Source: Paludibacteraceae bacterium (GTDB taxonomy: Bacteria; Bacteroidota; Bacteroidia; Bacteroidales; Paludibacteraceae). Taken from it: DNA of 42,235 nucleotides. The stretch is from NCBI GenBank assembly GCA_017446455.1, contig JAFSQV010000009.1, forward strand, positions 1 through 42,235, written 5' to 3'. Position 1 is the stretch's first letter; each line of letters opens with the position of its first letter. Under the pieces are notes generated by a model. That model worked only from the letters and a program-made list of their open reading frames with translations, searched no databases and was not told the origin of the DNA. The position numbers and the translations under genes were made by a program. Shown here in pieces: positions 39,801-42,235 of the stretch.

Positions 39801-42051
39801 TAATCGTCTTATTGGAAGCATTCTCCGGAACAACAGCAGCGTGCAATGTAACTGTTCCACCAACAGCAACCGAAGCGGTGCTCTCTACTGTAACTCCTGT
39901 TACCGCAACAGCAGGACGATTCAGAGATACGAGTTGGTTCGGCTGACCAAATTCCCAAATGCTACCACCGGGGTAGTATGTCATAACACCGTAACCAATA
40001 ACTTCATCACCTTCCTGTACATCGCCTTCTTCAAACGGAACAACATCCTCGCCAACTTGATACAAACCAGAACACTTGAAGAACTCAAACTTGCCATCAT
40101 CCTCAGATGTACCAGCATCTTTGATGTAAATGTTATAGGTTCCATTATCTGAGTTGAATGAATTAGCCTTATACACTACACCTTGAATGAACACATGGTC
40201 AGAAAGATCATAAGTAGTCGGAGCGGCTGCAAATGCGAGTGCTTGCGCTACGGTGTACGGATGATCCTTGTCATTTGCGATAGGAGTCAACGGAGTCGTT
40301 GCTGCCTCATAGAATGTCAGATAGCAACCTTCGTCCAATTCATAGGTAGAACTGAATTTCTTCAAAGCGCCGACAGCAGTTACTTCGTCTCCTGCTGCAA
40401 GGTAAGCACTTTCAAAAGCAACATTATTAAGGTCTTTCGCTTTGTAGAATTGGAAACCGTCCGTTAAAGTAACTGTGTAATTGGTAGAATTCTGTGACAA
40501 GACTAAACCGTTTACATGAACTGTCAAAGTACAGCCCAAATCAATCAATGCCTTTGCACTTGCCTCAGTCAGAGGATCTTCATTGGTACCGGCTTGTTCA
40601 GCGACAAAGATTGTATAAGAAGCCGAACCTTCTTTGAAGTTCTCAGTTGCATCAGAATGAGCAGTAATCACAGCCTTACCGGCAGCTACGATTTCAGTAA
40701 TCGCACCTGTAGATGCATTTACTTTTACAACAGCCTCATCACTACTTGCATAAGTTACTGTGCCATCAAAACCATCAGCCGTGCTCAAAATCGGAGCAGC
40801 CAGCGTACCACCAACTTTTACTAACTTTTGAGCCGCATCGAATGTCAAACCAGCAGCTTCCTTACCATCGCTTACATATGTTACAACTACTGATTTAACA
40901 TAAATCGCTTTTGACATGCTTGAACCACGATCAACGCGTACTACAATTTCACCACTGCCTGTACCGGTAAAGACATAATCCGCAGAGGTATTCGTTGCTG
41001 TTGCGCTTGCACAAGTAAAGGCTGTTCCGCCAACTGTTACTGAAATAGTTGCTTTTGCTTGAGCATCACGAGCATTTACAACCACTTTTGTAATTTCACC
41101 AGAAATATCAGATGTTGCAAGTTGCAAATATGTCACATTTGCAGAATTTGTACCGTAGTGAATACCAAACGTTGCATCAAAATTAGATTCCGCTCCGTCC
41201 GATGTAACTGTCCAGACTGCACCATCATCAGCAGTTCCTGAGCCACCACAAGCAGCTTCGAAAATCAATGATGATTTTGGGGAAGCAGCATTAACAGTAA
41301 TATCTACATCCTTATTACCAACTACTGTTCCCTTGGTTGCCGTTACATTAACTGAAGTTAAACCTTGTGTCAATGCGCCTGCAGGTGTATATGCCCAATC
41401 AACAGAAGAAGTCAAATCTGCATCAGTTGAATTATCATAATATCCAGTAGCAACAAGTCCAGTCGGGTCAAAATTCTCACCAGCCTCATAAACAGTCTTA
41501 TCAGGGGTACCCGAAATAACTATTGACTCAAGAGTCGGATCTGGAGTTCCACCAGCATCATAAGTAACTGCTACGGACTTGCAGTATAATGCTTTCGCTG
41601 CTTTAGACGGTTTGGTGATTTCAACAAGAATATCACCAGATGCAGAACCCGTAAAAGTATAATTTGTTGCCGATGTGCTCAGCGATGTTGTTGTGTTCCC
41701 ACCACAGGTAAAGTCTGTCGTGCCAACTTTAACAGCAACTGTTGCCGAAACTCCCGAGCCAACACTCGCATTTACCACTACTTGAGAAATTGTTCCTGAA
41801 ATACCACTAGTTGATAAACGAATGTACTGAACTTGCGCAGAACTAGTTCCATAATGAATACCCTTAGTTCCATCATAGTTTGATTCTGTTCCATCTGATG
41901 TAACAGTCCACGCCACATCGTCATCAGCTGTTCCAGAGCCATCACATTTGGCAGAGAATGTCAGTGTAGACGTTGCAGTTGCTCCCCACACTTGCCCGAT
42001 GCTGAGGACGGCCATCAGCAAACAGGCGAAAAATAGTTTTAGTTTTTTCAT
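36853..42051 (-). CDS. Giant secreted multidomain protein 2 with Ig-like and duplicated domains
   Basis: This 1732-residue protein has a signal peptide (about 1-23, ending Val-Trp-Gly). Region A is a duplicated about 135-residue domain (about 28-163 and 260-395, with Gly-Ile-His-Tyr-Gly-Thr and Asp-Trp/Val-Trp-Thr-Val-Thr-Ser-Asp-Gly). Bacterial Ig-like linkers (Leu-Glu-Ser-Ile-x-Ile-Ser-Gly), an OB-fold region (about 500-710) and a Big_2 domain (about 715-795) follow. Region B is a second duplication (about 799-950 and 1037-1182, with Ser-Pro-Trp-Ala-Thr, then Lys-Val-Lys-Phe-Tyr-Gly-Glu-Glu). More Ig-like segments lead to a C-terminal module (about 1540-1732) like that of giant protein 1. 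No catalytic site was recognised; a surface adhesin or polymer-binding role is inferred. Confidence 0.82.
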   Translation of the reverse strand: MKKLKLFFACLLMAVLSIGQVWGATATSTLTFSAKCDGSGTADDDVAWTVTSDGTESNYDGTKGIHYGTSSAQVQYIRLSTSGISGTISQVVVNASVGSGVSATVAVKVGTTDFTCGGNTTTSLSTSATNYTFTGSASGDILVEITKPSKAAKALYCKSVAVTYDAGGTPDPTLESIVISGTPDKTVYEAGENFDPTGLVATGYYDNSTDADLTSSVDWAYTPAGALTQGLTSVNVTATKGTVVGNKDVDITVNAASPKSSLIFEAACGGSGTADDGAVWTVTSDGAESNFDATFGIHYGTNSANVTYLQLATSDISGEITKVVVNARDAQAKATISVTVGGTAFTCASATATNTSADYVFTGTGSGEIVVRVDRGSSMSKAIYVKSVVVTYVSDGKEAAGLTFDAAQKLVKVGGTLAAPILSTADGFDGTVTYASSDEAVVKVNASTGAITEIVAAGKAVITAHSDATENFKEGSASYTIFVAEQAGTNEDPLTEASAKALIDLGCTLTVHVNGLVLSQNSTNYTVTLTDGFQFYKAKDLNNVAFESAYLAAGDEVTAVGALKKFSSTYELDEGCYLTFYEAATTPLTPIANDKDHPYTVAQALAFAAAPTTYDLSDHVFIQGVVYKANSFNSDNGTYNIYIKDAGTSEDDGKFEFFKCSGLYQVGEDVVPFEEGDVQEGDEVIGYGVMTYYPGGSIWEFGQPNQLVSLNRPAVAVTGVTVESTASVAVGGTVTLHAAVVPENASNKTINWSVQSGNAYASVADGVVTGIAEGTAVIRAASDEDASIYAECTVTVAPLSPWATVYTSNIELSVEGGTSASEAKVKFYGEETEYAALKAGTSGTAGAVVINVPAGATALHFHAYSWYNETVELTVSAPTGVTVTPSAAIGINQNSGISNNSPFTLEDGSTPQFDAYYAVSLSGNSEPIDLTISATSGKRFVLFGVNQVGGLVLESISVGGTASVLEYTDGQHFDPTGLSVTGHYSDASTAPITEDIVWAFDPDPLTEGTTSVSVTATAAGFTSAAFVVNGLTVAGAAPLSPWATTWTSNLDDITGSKVKFYGEETEYAALKAGSSGTAGSATLNIPAQATELHLHAYGWNSEDVTLSITAPAGVTVTPASITLNRNSGFASNSPFTLAEGSTPQTDAYYALSLSGNTDAIELTISATAGKRFLLFGVNQVGGVLPELQSIAISGDLTNKSYKAGQSLDMTGLTVMATYTLGGTPQTSVDVTNDPGLTWTYDPLVENQTEVTVTAHFGEETANKTITGLEVASADPKIYVSTLNVNFASVEVGESVPAAETVTVTLTNVASVTATLGGTNPEAFSISTDALTESGDITISILANTDAAASYAATLTISDDAGNAESKVVNISITVNEVVTPETPVSTTSKWVPATEIADGMQVLITGVKSDDVYAMGEQKNNNRAAVAASVDGEGVLTPGENTMAFTLVAQGDGTYALRTSNGKYLYAAASGSNYLKTQDEVDVNAKWTMTVASASAEGSSNRHVMQFNTGSTLFSCYASAGGSGMAAIKLYVPQTTPPTPAYTDIRTGLTACNYYTVCWPKAMTAIKGGTLWSFAGKDADMAYLIQEDAPFEAGKPYIIYATAEKLEAVVEGGDAPAGDNNGLYGTLSYMDATALAEAGATYMLKSNALRPIGTNNHLDANRAYVILDNITGGKPSNVPAHKVRSMPMQKDQAQGIEDVQGDNVQSTKVLINGNLYILRGEKVYDATGRLVK
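38504..38940 (-). repeat. Internal repeat B2 of giant gene 2
   Basis: This encodes the second copy of the domain that starts Leu-Ser-Pro-Trp-Ala-Thr and ends Leu-Phe-Gly-Val-Asn-Gln-Val-Gly-Gly. It is highly similar to B1 at the protein level, and DNA words such as CATAGAATTTAACCTTA are shared. Boundaries are approximate. Confidence 0.75.
39201..39660 (-). repeat. Internal repeat B1 of giant gene 2
   Basis: This is the first copy of the region B domain; it encodes Lys-Val-Lys-Phe-Tyr-Gly-Glu-Glu-Thr-Glu-Tyr and Asp-Ala-Tyr-Tyr-Ala-Val-Ser-Leu-Ser-Gly-Asn. Boundaries are approximate. Confidence 0.75.
40867..41277 (-). repeat. Internal repeat A2 of giant gene 2
   Basis: This encodes the second region A domain, beginning Ser-Ser-Leu-Ile-Phe-Glu-Ala-Ala-Cys-Gly-Gly and ending Val-Lys-Ser-Val-Val-Val-Thr-Tyr. 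Boundaries are approximate. Confidence 0.7.
41562..41970 (-). repeat. Internal repeat A1 of giant gene 2
   Basis: This encodes the first region A domain, beginning Ser-Thr-Leu-Thr-Phe-Ser-Ala-Lys-Cys-Asp-Gly and ending Cys-Lys-Ser-Val-Ala-Val-Thr-Tyr. Boundaries are approximate. Confidence 0.7.
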
Positions 42052-42127
42052 AATGTTTGAGATTTTTTAGTTAAACAAAAAGGTTAATATTGTTACCCGT
42101 TGGCGGAATTAATTTAAGTTGATAAAT

Positions 42128-42235
42128 ATGAGTAAAAAGTTGCACATATCGCTGATTTTTAGTAACTTAGTGGTGTTCAAAACATTAAGTCCAAACCATC
42201 GTATGTACAACCTTTATACAAAATTCGTCAAAATA
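42128..42235 (+). CDS. Open frame running off the window end, possible transposase start
   Basis: An ATG at 42128 opens a frame of 36 codons with no stop before the window end, and a second ATG lies at 42203. The stretch Met-Tyr-Asn-Leu-Tyr-Thr-Lys-Phe-Val-Lys-Ile resembles the beginning of IS982-type transposases as I remember them from Bacteroidota. No inverted repeat is visible. It may be chance. Confidence 0.3.
   Translation, partial: MSKKLHISLIFSNLVVFKTLSPNHRMYNLYTKFVKI

Overview
The window looks like a chromosomal segment of a Bacteroidales bacterium (Bacteroidota). The evidence is a SusC/SusD pair, a TamB/TamL-type protein, an L25/CTC ribosomal protein, an LptE-SecG neighbourhood, and promoters of the Bacteroidota type (TTTG, then TAnnTTTG). 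The genus cannot be read from the sequence alone. Neither window end coincides with a gene boundary.

Layout. 1-4963: the 3' end of an outer-membrane beta-barrel gene, then one very long ORF that joins a TamB-like domain to an Omp85/TamL-like barrel. 5037-11961: housekeeping genes on the + strand (tyrS, tRNA-Gln, rplY, pth, an hslR-like S4 gene, a DUF4924-like gene, nth, recA, a COG2509 flavoprotein). 12035-21217: a pectin-utilisation locus, with a GH28 gene on + facing a minus-strand susC-susD-PL1 operon; a small secreted protein with a Bacteroidota-type C-terminal tail lies between them. 21414-26474 (minus): a Wza-like lipoprotein, a Wzc-like tyrosine autokinase and topoisomerase III in one tight operon. 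26728-28981 (+): a sigma-54 activator, lptE and secG.

29064-42235 is the accessory part, nearly all on the minus strand. Two giant secreted multidomain proteins (about 1308 and 1732 aa) have almost identical C-terminal tails. Each is followed, after an almost identical 109-bp spacer with a hairpin, by a tiny gene for a glycine-rich peptide (41 and 49 aa) of one family. Between the two giant modules lie four small two-gene units: MNT-HEPN, HigBA, a VapD pair, and a 40-aa protein plus a DUF6169-like protein. Each has its own promoter, and the units are bounded by four copies of a 66-bp two-hairpin repeat. The result looks like a cassette array of toxin-antitoxin modules. The HEPN gene is frameshifted. 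Four genes here are too short for ordinary ORF calling and were found by reading the minus strand: 29125-29250, 35379-35555, 36282-36404 and 36594-36743.

Eleven promoters were located. Ten have a four-base -33 element exactly 20 bp from the -7 element, most with a conserved extension after -33. Three of the eleven overlap a terminator-like hairpin of the gene upstream. Functional names rest on motif recognition from memory; no database search was run.
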